Assembly (NCBI RefSeq): GCF_027622875.1
Contig: NZ_JAPZVP010000024.1
Span: 19,653 to 83,652, forward strand
DNA length: 64,000 nt
Source: Glycomyces luteolus
GTDB taxonomy: Bacteria; Actinomycetota; Actinomycetes; Mycobacteriales; Micromonosporaceae
Direction: 5' to 3'
Shown: positions 8,447 through 16,353 of the stretch, piece by piece
How the letters are laid out: each line of letters starts with the position of its first letter
Position numbering within the stretch: position 1 is the stretch's first letter
Made by a program: the position numbers and the translations under genes
The notes under the pieces: generated by a model
Database searches by the model: none
What the model saw: the letters and a program-made list of their open reading frames with translations, nothing else
Told to the model about the DNA's origin: nothing

Positions 8447-9232
8447 TCAGCTTCCGGCCGAATCGTAGGAGCGCAGGCCCGCACGGCAAACGAGGCCCGC
8501 GACGACCACGTTGACCACCACCGCGGCGAGGATGCCGATCGCCCACCACGGTGAGGCCCGTCCGGTGAGGATCTGGACGGGGATGAAGCTGGCGAAGGCG
8601 AACGGCAGCGCCCAGGTGGCGATCTGGCGCACCAGCGTGGGGTACATCGTCAGCGGGAAACGCATGGTGTCGTTCTGGAGGTCTTGTGCGACCCAGGCGA
8701 AGACGGGCATGTGCCCTTTGATCCAGAAGTTGATCGCGCACAAGGTGGTCTGGAGTGCGGACTGGATGACGACCGCGCAGGCCAGGAGGATCAGGCCGAC
8801 CGGGATCTGCGCGAGGCCGAGCCCGGCGCCGACCCAGCCGTAGGCGGCCATCGCGATACCGAGGGTCGCCCCGCCGATCGAGTGGAGGTCGAGGTGGTGG
8901 GAGGCTACCTGGAGGATGACCGGGGCGGGTCGGGTGATGAAGTAGTCCATGCCGCCGTTGAGGACCATGGATCCCAGGCCCCAGATCCCGTCCCAGAACA
9001 GGCCGGCCAAGGCGGTCGAGAGCGACAGGAAGCCGACCAGGATGAGCACTTCGTGGTAGCTCCATCCGGCGACTGCGGTGATGTTGCCGAACAGGACGGT
9101 GATGAAGGCGAACTGGAGGGCCTGGGACAGGGCTCCGACGGCGACCATGATCCAGAATTCGGTCGGGTACTCCAGGGCTGAGCGGACGTGGGCGATCATC
9201 TCGTGTCGGTATACGGCTGCGGTGTGGCGCAT
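8447..9232 (-). CDS. ABC-2 type transporter permease (DUF990-like), passenger of the IS element
   Basis: The 261-residue membrane protein has about six hydrophobic segments (for example FWIMVAVGALSQALQFAF, then FITVLFGNI, and a C-terminal ILAAVVVNVVVAGLV). It resembles the second permease of three-gene ABC-2 exporters. I chose ATG 9232 because GGAGG lies six nt upstream; ATG 9238 is too close to it. The preceding permease gene stops at 9235, so the two overlap and are coupled. The gene ends 33 bp from the innermost left IS repeat. Exported substrate unknown; without an ATPase the transporter may be inactive. Confidence 0.75.
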   Translation of the reverse strand: MRHTAAVYRHEMIAHVRSALEYPTEFWIMVAVGALSQALQFAFITVLFGNITAVAGWSYHEVLILVGFLSLSTALAGLFWDGIWGLGSMVLNGGMDYFITRPAPVILQVASHHLDLHSIGGATLGIAMAAYGWVGAGLGLAQIPVGLILLACAVVIQSALQTTLCAINFWIKGHMPVFAWVAQDLQNDTMRFPLTMYPTLVRQIATWALPFAFASFIPVQILTGRASPWWAIGILAAVVVNVVVAGLVCRAGLRSYDSAGS

Positions 9233-9234
9233 GC

Positions 9235-10032
9235 TCATCCTCCGTGGATCGTGACCTGTTTGACCGCGTGGCGCCACAGCACTCGCGCGGCAACCCAGAG
9301 CCCGATTACCCAGGCGGCTTCGGCGGCGATGAGCCCAAGCGCGCCGAGGGTGTCGACACGGCCGAGGTAGATGCTCGACGGTGTGGTGGTGAAGTGCGGG
9401 AACGGCAGGCACCAAGCGAGGGCCTGGAGCCAGGAGGGCATGAGCGCCAAGGGGATCGTCACGCCTGAGAAGAACGCTACGAGCGATTCGCGCGCGAACA
9501 TGATCGTCCCGTAACGGTGCGTCCAGAAGCACGCCAGGACCGACAGATAGACGACTTCGAACGACAATGGGAACAGCAGCAGGATGCTGACGGCGGTCAA
9601 GGCACCGGCCAGGGCTGAGGCCGGGGCCGGCGGGGTGAACAGTAGCCAGGCGCCGACGCTGCCGATGGCGGCGGTCGGCAGGCTGGCGATCATCGAGCCT
9701 ATGTACTCGGCGGCGCGGGCCCGCTGGAAGTCGACGGGCCGGGTCAGGTCGATTGCGACCATGCCGTCGAGGATGCGTTCGGCGACCTGGCCATGCGCGC
9801 CGCCGTAGGCGAGGGTGATGGTGACGAAGCTGATGACGATGTAGGCGCGCATCGCCTCCCAGTCGTATCCGGCCATGGAGCCGTCATCGAGCAGGTGGCG
9901 CCACAGGGCCATCCCCACAAGCAGCGAGCTGCCGCCGAGGATGACACCGATGAGCCAGTTGAACTTGTGGGCCATCTGGCCCTTGAGCGAGATGACCGCG
10001 AGGGCACGTTCGGCCGCGAGGGGATAGGTCAA
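9235..10032 (-). CDS. ABC-2 type transporter permease (DUF990-like), passenger of the IS element
   Basis: This 265-residue multi-pass protein has the conserved-looking segment YLSVLACFWTHRYGTIMFA followed by SGVTIPLALMPSWLQALAWC, as in the first permease of DUF990-type exporters. The chosen start is TTG 10032: it overlaps the TGA (10031-10029) of the upstream frame that looks like the end of an ABC ATPase gene, and GGGAAG lies 8 nt upstream. It is followed directly by the second permease. It would normally pair with an ATPase encoded upstream, but that gene is represented only by its last codons before istA. Confidence 0.75.
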   Translation of the reverse strand: MTYPLAAERALAVISLKGQMAHKFNWLIGVILGGSSLLVGMALWRHLLDDGSMAGYDWEAMRAYIVISFVTITLAYGGAHGQVAERILDGMVAIDLTRPVDFQRARAAEYIGSMIASLPTAAIGSVGAWLLFTPPAPASALAGALTAVSILLLFPLSFEVVYLSVLACFWTHRYGTIMFARESLVAFFSGVTIPLALMPSWLQALAWCLPFPHFTTTPSSIYLGRVDTLGALGLIAAEAAWVIGLWVAARVLWRHAVKQVTIHGG

Positions 10033-10100
10033 TTGACCAGCTTCCCGTCGCGAAGACGGAGGAAGTGGTTGCTGAGGGACTGAGCTTGAGTGATGGGCAC
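10029..10100 (-). pseudogene. 3' remnant of a probable ABC transporter ATPase gene
   Basis: The frame reads VPITQAQSLSNHFLRLRDGK then LVN and a stop. The pattern of hydrophobics and DGKLV resembles the last strand of ABC ATPases (xVxxLRDGRLV), and its TGA overlaps the TTG of the permease gene as in intact ABC-2 operons. Upstream the frame is closed by a TGA near 10150. No Walker or signature motif remains. The assignment rests on short similarity and gene order. Confidence 0.45.
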
Positions 10101-10355
10101 GCGCCGAAGATAGAGACTTCCTCCCCATTGAGACCAGCGGTTTTCTCAGGTCTCAGGACGCAACGGCCGTCCCACGAGATCACCAAGGCCCTGCAGGGCT
10201 GGTCAGGGGGTTCCGGAACCCATCCGAGCTGGTCCAGAACTCAGGCGAGCACTCGCTTAGGCAAGGCGACACGCCGAGCGGTCAGCGACGCAGTTGCGGT
10301 GTTCGGGCTGGTGAGCGGTTTAGGTTGATGCCTGGTCGTATCAGGAGGCCAGGTT
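10101..10355. other. Non-coding stretch between ABC remnant and istA
   Basis: I see no gene and no copy of the 21-bp IS end repeat here, although an ordinary IS21 element would have its left end directly before istA. AGGAGG at 10343-10348 is the istA ribosome binding site. Confidence 0.6.
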
Positions 10356-12020
10356 TTGTCACGTGTGGAATTGTTCGAGCGGATTCGTCGTGACCGCCGA
10401 GTGGACCCGTCGGTGTCGCAGCGGGAGCTGATGAAGCGCCACGGGGTGTCGCGCAGGACGGTGGTGCAGGCGCTGTCGTCGGCGCTGCCTCCGCCGCGCA
10501 AACCGGTGAACGGCCGCCCGCGGGTGCTGGCCCCGGTCGAGGAGTTCATCGACGAGATGCTGCGCTCGGACGTGACCGCGCCGAAGAAGCAGCGGCACAC
10601 GATCGAGCGGATCTGTCAACGCCTCGCGCGCGAGTACGACTTCCGGGAGGCCTCGTACTCAGCGATCCGCGACTACGTCGCGCGCCGCCGCCCCGAGGTC
10701 ACCGCCGAGGTCCGGTCGGGCCAGGGTGTCGTCGAGGGGATGGTCCCGCAGCAGCACCTGCCCGGCGAAGAGGCCGAAGTGGACTTCCACGATGTCACGG
10801 TCGAGCTCGCGGGCAAGAAGGTCGTTTGCTACCAGTTCACCTTCCGACTGTCCTACTCGGGCAAAGCCATTCACCGGGTCTTCGCCTCCTGCGGGCAGGA
10901 GGCGTTCATCGAGGGCCACATCGAGGCGTTCGCGGTGCTCGGCGGGATCCCGACCCGGCACGTCCGCTACGACAACTTGTCGCCGGCGGTGACGAAAGTG
11001 CTGCTGGGCCGCTCGCGCAAGGAGACCCAACGCTGGCTGGCGTTCCGCTCGCACATGGGCTTCGACGCGTTCTACTGCCAGCCGGGCTCCGGCGGCGCGC
11101 ACGAGAAGGGCGGGGTCGAGCACGAGGGCGGCCGGTTCCGCCGCAACTACCTGGTCCCACCGCCGGTCGTTGAGACGCTCGCGGAGCTAAACAAGCGCCT
11201 GGCCCGGATCGACGCTACCGAGGACATCCGGCATGTCCACGGTCGCCTCGAGACCATCGGTGAGCGGTTCGCCCAAGAGGAGGAGCTGCTGCGGCTGGTC
11301 CCGGATGAGGAGTTTGAGCCGGGAACGGTCAAGACTCCGAAGGTCCGCCGCGACTGCCGCATCGTGGTCATGCAGTGCTACTACTCGGTTCCGGCCCGGT
11401 TCATCGGCAGGAAGGTCCGAGTGAGCTTGCGGGCTAACGAGCTGCTGGTGTTCGACGGCCGCAAGGTCATCGCCCGGCATCAGCGCCTTGCGCGCCGCTA
11501 CGACTTCTCAGACCACCTCGACCACTACCTGGAGATCCTGGCCGCCAAGCCCGGGGCCCTGGCCGGGTCGACCGCTCTGGCCCAGGCCCGCGAGTCCGGG
11601 GCCTTCACCGAAGCGCACGACGCGTTCTGGGACGCGGCCAGGGAAGCCCGAGGCGACGCCGAGGGCACCAGGGCCTTGATCGAGGTGCTCCTGCTGCACC
11701 GCTTGATGCCCGCCGAGGCCGTCGTCGCCGGTTTGCGGGCGACGCTGCGGGCCGGGTCGTCCACACCGGAGCTGGTCGCCATTGAAGCCCGTAAGGCCAT
11801 CGAAGCGGGGACCGTCGCGGCCGATGCCCCGCCGCCGATCAGTCTGCCCGAGCCCGTCCTCGTCGAAGACGACCCCGATGAGGACGAGGCCGACGACGGC
11901 CACCGCGCCGAGGTGATCTCCCTGCACGCGCGCCGTCTGCTTTCGGCCGGGGGCCACCCGGCTCCCCAGATTTCTGTCTACGACCAGTTGCTGTCCAAGA
12001 AGAAAGGCCACTCGGCTTGA
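10356..12020 (+). CDS. istA: IS21-family transposase IstA
   Basis: The 554-residue protein has an N-terminal HTH (residues about 20-45, SQRELMKRHGVSRRTVVQAL) and an integrase-type DDE core with Asp in EEAEVDFHDVTVEL (about 143), Asp in VRYDNLSPAV (about 206) and Glu in GGAHEKGGVEHEGG (250 or 255). A C-terminal Mu-type beta-barrel-like region and an acidic tail follow. TTG 10356 is used as start because AGGAGG lies seven nt upstream. The TGA overlaps the istB start, giving translational coupling. IstA cuts and joins the element ends. It appears intact. Confidence 0.93.
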   Translation: MSRVELFERIRRDRRVDPSVSQRELMKRHGVSRRTVVQALSSALPPPRKPVNGRPRVLAPVEEFIDEMLRSDVTAPKKQRHTIERICQRLAREYDFREASYSAIRDYVARRRPEVTAEVRSGQGVVEGMVPQQHLPGEEAEVDFHDVTVELAGKKVVCYQFTFRLSYSGKAIHRVFASCGQEAFIEGHIEAFAVLGGIPTRHVRYDNLSPAVTKVLLGRSRKETQRWLAFRSHMGFDAFYCQPGSGGAHEKGGVEHEGGRFRRNYLVPPPVVETLAELNKRLARIDATEDIRHVHGRLETIGERFAQEEELLRLVPDEEFEPGTVKTPKVRRDCRIVVMQCYYSVPARFIGRKVRVSLRANELLVFDGRKVIARHQRLARRYDFSDHLDHYLEILAAKPGALAGSTALAQARESGAFTEAHDAFWDAAREARGDAEGTRALIEVLLLHRLMPAEAVVAGLRATLRAGSSTPELVAIEARKAIEAGTVAADAPPPISLPEPVLVEDDPDEDEADDGHRAEVISLHARRLLSAGGHPAPQISVYDQLLSKKKGHSA

Positions 12021-12829
12021 CTCAGATCACCGGCACCACACGAGTGCCCAGCCCCCGCACCGCCACCGCCGGCGGCCTGGGCGCGGTCGACGCGGCCATC
12101 ATCGACGCCTGCGTCGCGCTGCGCCTGCCCTCCATACGCGACAACTACGCCGAGATCGCCGAACGCGCCTTGCGCGACCGCTCGAACTACCTGGGCTTCC
12201 TGCTGGAGCTTTTGAAGAACGAGTGCGAGCACCGCGACGAGCGCCGCAAGGAGCGCCTGGTCCGCGGCGCGAACTTCCACCGCCCCAAACGCATCGAGGA
12301 CTTCGACTACGGCGCCAACCACAACGTCACACCTGAGCAGGTCAACTCGCTGACCGACCCGTCCTGGGTGCTCTCCGGGCAGCCGCTCTGTCTCATCGGC
12401 GGCTCCGGGACCGGCAAGTCCCATCTGCTCATCGGCATCGGCACCGCCATCGCCGAAGCGGGCCTGAAAGTCCGCTACACCACCACGGCCGCCCTGGTCA
12501 ACGAGCTCGTCGAAGCCGCGCACGAGAAGCACTTGACCAAGACCATCCACAAATACGGCCGCTACGACCTGCTCTGCCTGGACGAGTTCGGCTACCTCAA
12601 CCTGGACCGGACGAGCGCGAAGCTGCTGTTCCAGATCTTCACCGAGCGCGAGGAACGCCGCTCGATCGCGGTCGCCTCCAACGCCCCGTTCGGAGAATGG
12701 TCCAAGACCTTCACCGAGGAACGGCTCTGCGGCGCCATCGTCGACCGGCTCACCTTCAAAGGCCACGTCATCGAGACCGGCCACGAGTCCTACCGGCTGA
12801 TGACCACCCTCGCAGAGCGAGGCGCGTAA
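12017..12829 (+). CDS. istB: IS21-family transposition helper ATPase IstB
   Basis: The 270-residue AAA+ protein has Walker A IGGSGTGKSH (about 127-136), Walker B LLCLDEFGYL, and the family ending FKGHVIETGHESYRL. The start TTG 12017 overlaps the istA stop (TTGA). IstB forms ATP-dependent oligomers on DNA and directs IstA to targets. It looks intact, so with istA and both ends present the element may still be mobile. Confidence 0.93.
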   Translation: MTQITGTTRVPSPRTATAGGLGAVDAAIIDACVALRLPSIRDNYAEIAERALRDRSNYLGFLLELLKNECEHRDERRKERLVRGANFHRPKRIEDFDYGANHNVTPEQVNSLTDPSWVLSGQPLCLIGGSGTGKSHLLIGIGTAIAEAGLKVRYTTTAALVNELVEAAHEKHLTKTIHKYGRYDLLCLDEFGYLNLDRTSAKLLFQIFTEREERRSIAVASNAPFGEWSKTFTEERLCGAIVDRLTFKGHVIETGHESYRLMTTLAERGA

Positions 12830-12839
12830 GGCACGGAAC

Positions 12840-12890
12840 GGGCCCCTCGCGTTCAGGCCGGCTATCAGGACCGGCAGGCGCGAGGGACCC
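12840..12890 (+). terminator. Hairpin after istB
   Basis: Arms GGGCCCCTCGCG (12840-12851) and CGCGAGGGACCC (12879-12890) pair with one mismatch, and the loop contains a further GGCCGG/CCGGC pairing. It begins 10 nt after the istB stop. There is no T-run. Confidence 0.5.
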
Positions 12891-12937
12891 GACCAACACT
12901 GATCCTAGACACCCCAGTCCCCACCGCCGCGACCAAA

Positions 12938-13123
12938 ACGCGTCCCAAACTTTCCGCCCGAACTCACCCCGCGCCCCACCGATTTCAGCCGAGTGCGATC
13001 CAAACTTTCCGCCTGAACACCGCGACCCGAACCCCCGTCGATCGGCATTCTTCGATGTCTCGGCGCACGCACTGCGACCCGAACTTCCCGCCCGAGCGCG
13101 ACCCATTTCACCTGTCGAAATCA
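12938..13123 (-). repeat. Right terminal region of the IS21-like element with three 21-bp repeats
   Basis: R1 is 12938-12958, R2 12993-13013 and R3 13072-13092, each the complement of the left-end repeats (core CAAACTTTCCGCC or GAACTTCCCGCC). The tip is AGCGCGACCCA followed by TTTCACCTGTCGAAATCA, ending at 13123 beside AACCGG. Confidence 0.75.
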
Positions 13124-13192
13124 AACCGGTTCATATGCGAGGCGCACGAAGGGTATCGGATGTTCGTGGCAGACGGGCTCTTAGTATCTATT

Positions 13193-13291
13193 ATGGACGG
13201 TCTTTCAGAGCCGATTTACGAGCCATTCGCCGTGGAGAATGATGCTCAAAGTTGCCGGATGATGACTATCGATGACCAACACGAGGTATGA
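13193..13291 (+). CDS. Small conserved ORF beside the left att site
   Basis: The 32-codon frame starts MDGLSEPIYEPFAVENDAQS. A counterpart at 60120-60206 starts MDGIAEPIYEPFAAENDAQR and sits the same distance from the second att copy. Between the copies, codon differences are enriched in synonymous third positions (for example GAC/GAT, GGT/GGC, AAT/AAC), which suggests selection on the peptide. No clear ribosome binding site is seen, and this copy's frame is open further upstream across the IS end, so the true N-terminus is uncertain. Function unknown; the position suggests a gene at the right end of the integrative element. Confidence 0.4.
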   Translation: MDGLSEPIYEPFAVENDAQSCRMMTIDDQHEV

Positions 13292-13331
13292 TCTACCTGC
13301 GAGGATGATCAGGAAATCGGACTCTCAAGGC

Positions 13332-13401
13332 CATAAAATAGACTTGAGGTGCTAGTGTCCTATTATGGACGTGGGGGTTCAAGTCCCCCCTCGCGCACAG
13401 A
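13332..13401 (+). repeat. att core: 3' part of a tRNA-Leu gene (left copy of a 70-nt direct repeat)
   Basis: These 70 nt are identical to 60259-60328. They contain a GAG anticodon region (CTTGAGGTGCTAG), a long class-II variable arm (TGTCC...GGAC), the T arm GGGGGTTCAAGTCCCCC and an acceptor strand CTCGCGCA, matching the 3' part of a bacterial tRNA-Leu(GAG). No proper 5' half lies upstream, so this is not a complete tRNA. Position next to a tyrosine recombinase gene marks it as an attachment site. Confidence 0.8.
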
Positions 13402-13405
13402 AAGA

Positions 13406-13436
13406 AAGGCCCCGGTTATCCGGGGCCTTCTTTTTC
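13406..13436. terminator. Terminator between att site and integrase
   Basis: AAGGCCCCGG-TTAT-CCGGGGCCTT followed by CTTTTT. The stem is perfect. It separates the tRNA-like sequence from the convergent integrase gene. Confidence 0.85.
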
Positions 13437-13440
13437 GCGC

Positions 13441-14727
13441 CTACAATGAGCTTTTGCCTTTGGCGCTCGCTAGCTGGGAGCCATTCTGGGAGCCAAGTTG
13501 GCTCCTCGACTCTCCTTTATGGTCCGTTGCATGTTGTCCGGTAGCCTTGTCCAGGAGTTCGGCTCCTGCGGTGATGACCGGTCGGAGTTGGTGCCGGTAC
13601 ACCTTCCATGTGGTGGCGAGGTCCTTGTGTCCGAGCAGGTCGGCGATGAGCTCGACCGGGGCGCCGGCTTCGGACAAGAGCGAGGTGAAGGTGTGGCGCA
13701 GTTCCCTGGGCGTCCACGATCCCGGCAAGCCAGCCTTGGTCGCGACCTTCTGCACCTGGTCGTGCACTGACTCGGCCACCTGAACGGTGTCCGTGCGGGT
13801 GCCGAACACGTAGACGATCCCCTCCGACTTCCAACCGTGCTCGGCGCGCCATTTCTGCTGCTGCTCTTGATGCTCGGTGAGGATCTCCACGGCGAGTGCA
13901 GGCAGGCCGATGGTCCGGCGGCTCTTCGCGGTCTTGGTGTCGCCGCCTGCGCGGACCGATCGCCAGATCTCGACATGGGGAGCGACCGTCTGGAGATGCT
14001 CTTGGCCGCAGGAGCAGATCTGGCCCCTGGTCGGGTTGAGGTGCAGGTGCCGCCATTCGAGGGGCCGGGCTTCCTCGGTGCGGATGCCGGTGAAGACCGA
14101 CAGCGCGATGTACCCGCGGATCGGTCGGTGCCGGCTGGTGTCGAGCAGTGCCATGGTCTGCTCGAGTGTCAGTGCTTTGCTGGGCCTGCCGAGTTGGCCG
14201 CGCGGGGCGTCGACGAGTGCGGCGACGTTCCTGCTGGCATGGTTGTGTGCCTCGGCGAATCGGATGATCCGCCGCAGTGTGCTCAACCGCTTCTTGACCG
14301 AACCTGTCGACAGCTCCCGGGCCATGACATCGAGCCAGGCATCCACCTCGTCAGCCTTGAGTTCCTTCAGTTTTGCGTGGCCCAGGTGGGGGAGGATCCA
14401 CTTCCCTACGATCCTGCGGAGCTCGTCCGCGGTGCCTTCGGCCAGATGATGCATGCCGTGCGCGAGGAAGTCCTCGCAGGCGTCAGCGACGGTGTAGTCG
14501 TTCCCCAGATCGATCCCGCGGTCGAAATCCTCGCGCAGAGCGTCCAGCTTCGCCTGAACCTGATCGACACTGTGTCCGGTGACCTTGGGGCGGATCCTGC
14601 GGTTGTCTGGTCCTCGGCCCACCGAGAGCAGTCCGACGAATCGGCCCGTCGACTTGTCCCAGAAGATCGAACCCGACCCGTTCGGCGCACGCATCCGTGG
14701 GGTGTGCCGGGGTCGCTGCGCAGCCAC
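13441..14727 (-). CDS. int: Tyrosine recombinase (integrase) of the island
   Basis: The 428-residue protein has an N-terminal arm-binding/SAM-like region (residues about 15-165) and a catalytic domain with Arg216 in FTGIRTEEA, a box II RELRHTF (Arg344, His345; the first His replaced by Arg), and Tyr377 in KVYRHQ. A CSC...C segment (about residues 238-240) interrupts the domain as in actinobacterial phage and ICE integrases. GTG 14727 is chosen because GGAGG lies 7 nt upstream. It points toward the tRNA-Leu att site 40 bp beyond its stop. It probably catalyses integration and excision. No excisionase gene is visible next to it, unlike the second copy at 60.7-62.1 kb. Confidence 0.92.
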   Translation of the reverse strand: MAAQRPRHTPRMRAPNGSGSIFWDKSTGRFVGLLSVGRGPDNRRIRPKVTGHSVDQVQAKLDALREDFDRGIDLGNDYTVADACEDFLAHGMHHLAEGTADELRRIVGKWILPHLGHAKLKELKADEVDAWLDVMARELSTGSVKKRLSTLRRIIRFAEAHNHASRNVAALVDAPRGQLGRPSKALTLEQTMALLDTSRHRPIRGYIALSVFTGIRTEEARPLEWRHLHLNPTRGQICSCGQEHLQTVAPHVEIWRSVRAGGDTKTAKSRRTIGLPALAVEILTEHQEQQQKWRAEHGWKSEGIVYVFGTRTDTVQVAESVHDQVQKVATKAGLPGSWTPRELRHTFTSLLSEAGAPVELIADLLGHKDLATTWKVYRHQLRPVITAGAELLDKATGQHATDHKGESRSQLGSQNGSQLASAKGKSSL

Positions 14728-14829
14728 GAAGCCGCCTCCGAAGGAGGTCCTATCTCCATCGTATGGACCTAGGGGCCGGCCGGATGAGGAACGCCTTCCG
14801 CTCCCAGCCGAGCCTCGGAACGGTCGTGA

Positions 14830-14910
14830 GTTCGAATCCCCCTAACTCCACAAACGGACATACGAGATATGAGGGATCATTACGTAGATGATCCCTATTT
14901 CTTTGTCCGT
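14830..14910 (+). other. tRNA-like 3' end followed by nested inverted repeats
   Basis: GTTCGAATCCCCCTAACTCC at about 14829-14848, then ACA, looks like the T-loop to acceptor end of another tRNA, but the 5' side of the T stem (GTGAG) does not pair, so it is only a remnant, perhaps an old att site. Immediately after come nested inverted repeats: ACGGACA 14854-14860 with TGTCCGT 14904-14910, and GGGATCAT 14873-14880 with ATGATCCC 14888-14895. Confidence 0.4.
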
Positions 14911-15350
14911 CACGCACGGAACAGGACATCGGTCGCGTTGGTGATCAGCACCCGCTGATGCCGTCGCCTGAACCGCTTTCTCAAGGGCCGCTTCACCATT
15001 TGTTCAGCCAGGACGATGACGGCTGCTGCGGTGGTAACGGCGTGTGGAGGGCGAACATCTGGGGTTGCCGCCGGTTAGGTGGGCGCCGACCCAGGAGCTG
15101 AGGGTGAGCGCGGTGGTGGGTGCAGTGAGGATGCCGTGGAGGACGGCGTACCCGTGCGGTCCCCACCAGTCGGTGACACGGTGGTGTCCAGGAGAGTGAA
15201 GGCGCCGAGGACATGCAGGAACAACGATGATTGTCGGTGGCCGTACCCGTGCCCCCATGGGCACGTCTTGACGGTATGCAGGAGAGACGATACCCGGCTC
15301 GTCGCACATGGTCTCGTGTGCGACAGGCCGGGCATCTGCGTCGCAGGTGT
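14911..15350. other. Gene-poor stretch
   Basis: About 440 nt with no reading frame I can support on either strand. Short open frames lack family motifs and ribosome sites. Confidence 0.5.
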
Positions 15351-16353
15351 CTATCCGCCGTTGGATTGACGGGTGCCTTCGGCGAGGGCGTCGAAGGTGT
15401 AGAGGTAGCCGCCGTCGGGGCCGCTGACGGTGATGACGCCGTCGGTGGTCCCGGGGTTGACGGCGATGTTGGTCGCGGTGTCGAGATCGGGCGCGTCTCC
15501 GGGGAGAGCGATCACTTCGAGCAGGTCGCCGTTCGGGCTGTAGACGTGGATCTCCGGCTTCAGGTGGAAGCCTTGGTAGACGTTGCCGTCGGCGTCGACT
15601 GCGGTGGAGTCGACACGGGCCTTGCCGCCGTCGACGTACATGCCCGGGTAGGCGGCCGTCACCTGCGTGCGCGTCTCGTCGAGGGCGAAGTAGTCGATGC
15701 GGTTGGCGTTGTACTGCGCGACCCACAGGCCCTCGTGGTCCTCGTCGAACGTGATGCCGTTGGGGGAGGGCAGATCGGCGGCGAGCACGGTGGCGTCGCC
15801 GTCGGCGCTGATGCGGATGATCCGCCCCGGAGTCTCCCAACCGGGGCCGACCATGCCGCGGGTGTCGGAGATGTAGAGGGTGCCTTCGGGATCGAAGGCG
15901 ATGTCGTCGGGCAGCATGGCCGTGCCGTCGATCGCCGCTGAAGAGCGTCCGGTGGTCCTCGCCCTCGAGCGTGATGCTCTGGACGGATCCGCCGAGAATG
16001 TCGGTGAGGTAGAGGCGCCCGAGCGGGCTGATCTGGGCCGAGGTGAACCCGCTCGTCTCATCGGTGTAGACCGGCTCGACGGTCCGGGCCTCTACGTCGA
16101 CTCTGAGCACCTACGGCTCGTCGGGCAGGGCCAGGACGTCGACCAGGAAGAGCCGTCCTTCCTCGTCGAAGACGGGGCCTTCGAGCAGTGCACCGCCGGT
16201 CATGCCACCCGGTTCGGAGACCTGCACGAGTTCGACCGCGGTCTGGCGAGAGGGCCCTTCGGAGGAGGAGTCCTCCCCATCGGAGGGATCGGCGTTGCAT
16301 CCGGTGGCGGCGAAGGGGATGAGCAGGGCGGTGACAATCGCGAGGCGCTTCAT
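15351..16353 (-). pseudogene. SMP-30/gluconolactonase-like lipoprotein, broken by stop and frameshift
   Basis: ATG 16353 (GGAGG seven nt upstream) starts a lipoprotein signal MKRLAIVTALLIPFAATGC with Cys lipobox. The frame hits TAG at 16113-16111 (LALPDEP-stop) and continues in frame directly after it (VLRVDVEARTVEPVYTDE). Near 15935-15945 the coding signal jumps to another frame (IDGTAMLPDDIAFDPEGTLY), which runs as a beta-propeller with SPNGITFDEDHEGLWVAQYN to TAG 15351. So at least one nonsense codon and one frameshift separate three coding blocks. The intact protein would be an extracytoplasmic lactonase-like six-blade propeller. Its start overlaps the monooxygenase stop. Confidence 0.75.

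Larger units (their letters stand above)
8219..13123 (+). mobile_element. IS21-like element (about 4.9 kb) with ABC-permease passenger genes
   Basis: The left tip TGATTACGGCAGGTG (8219) and the complement of the right tip TGATTTCGACAGGTG (ending 13123) begin imperfect terminal repeats that match at 24 of 29 positions and stay similar for about 52 nt. AACCGG abuts both tips as a direct repeat (8213-8218 and 13124-13129), a plausible 6-bp target duplication. Three 21-bp repeats lie inside each end in inverted orientation. istA and istB occupy the right part. Between the left repeats and istA lie two minus-strand ABC-2 permease genes and a probable ATPase remnant. Typical IS21 elements are about 2-2.5 kb and carry only istAB. 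Boundaries are read by eye. Confidence 0.7.

Noticed and set aside
13290..13401. A complete tRNA-Leu gene at the left (or right) repeat
   Set aside because: Only the anticodon-to-acceptor part is present. Upstream GCGAG about 45 nt before the anticodon could mimic an acceptor strand, but D-arm and 5' anticodon-stem features are missing.
14406..14759. An excisionase gene before the first integrase
   Set aside because: The short frame starting MEIGPPSEAASWLRSD overlaps the integrase in another frame and has no HTH motif.
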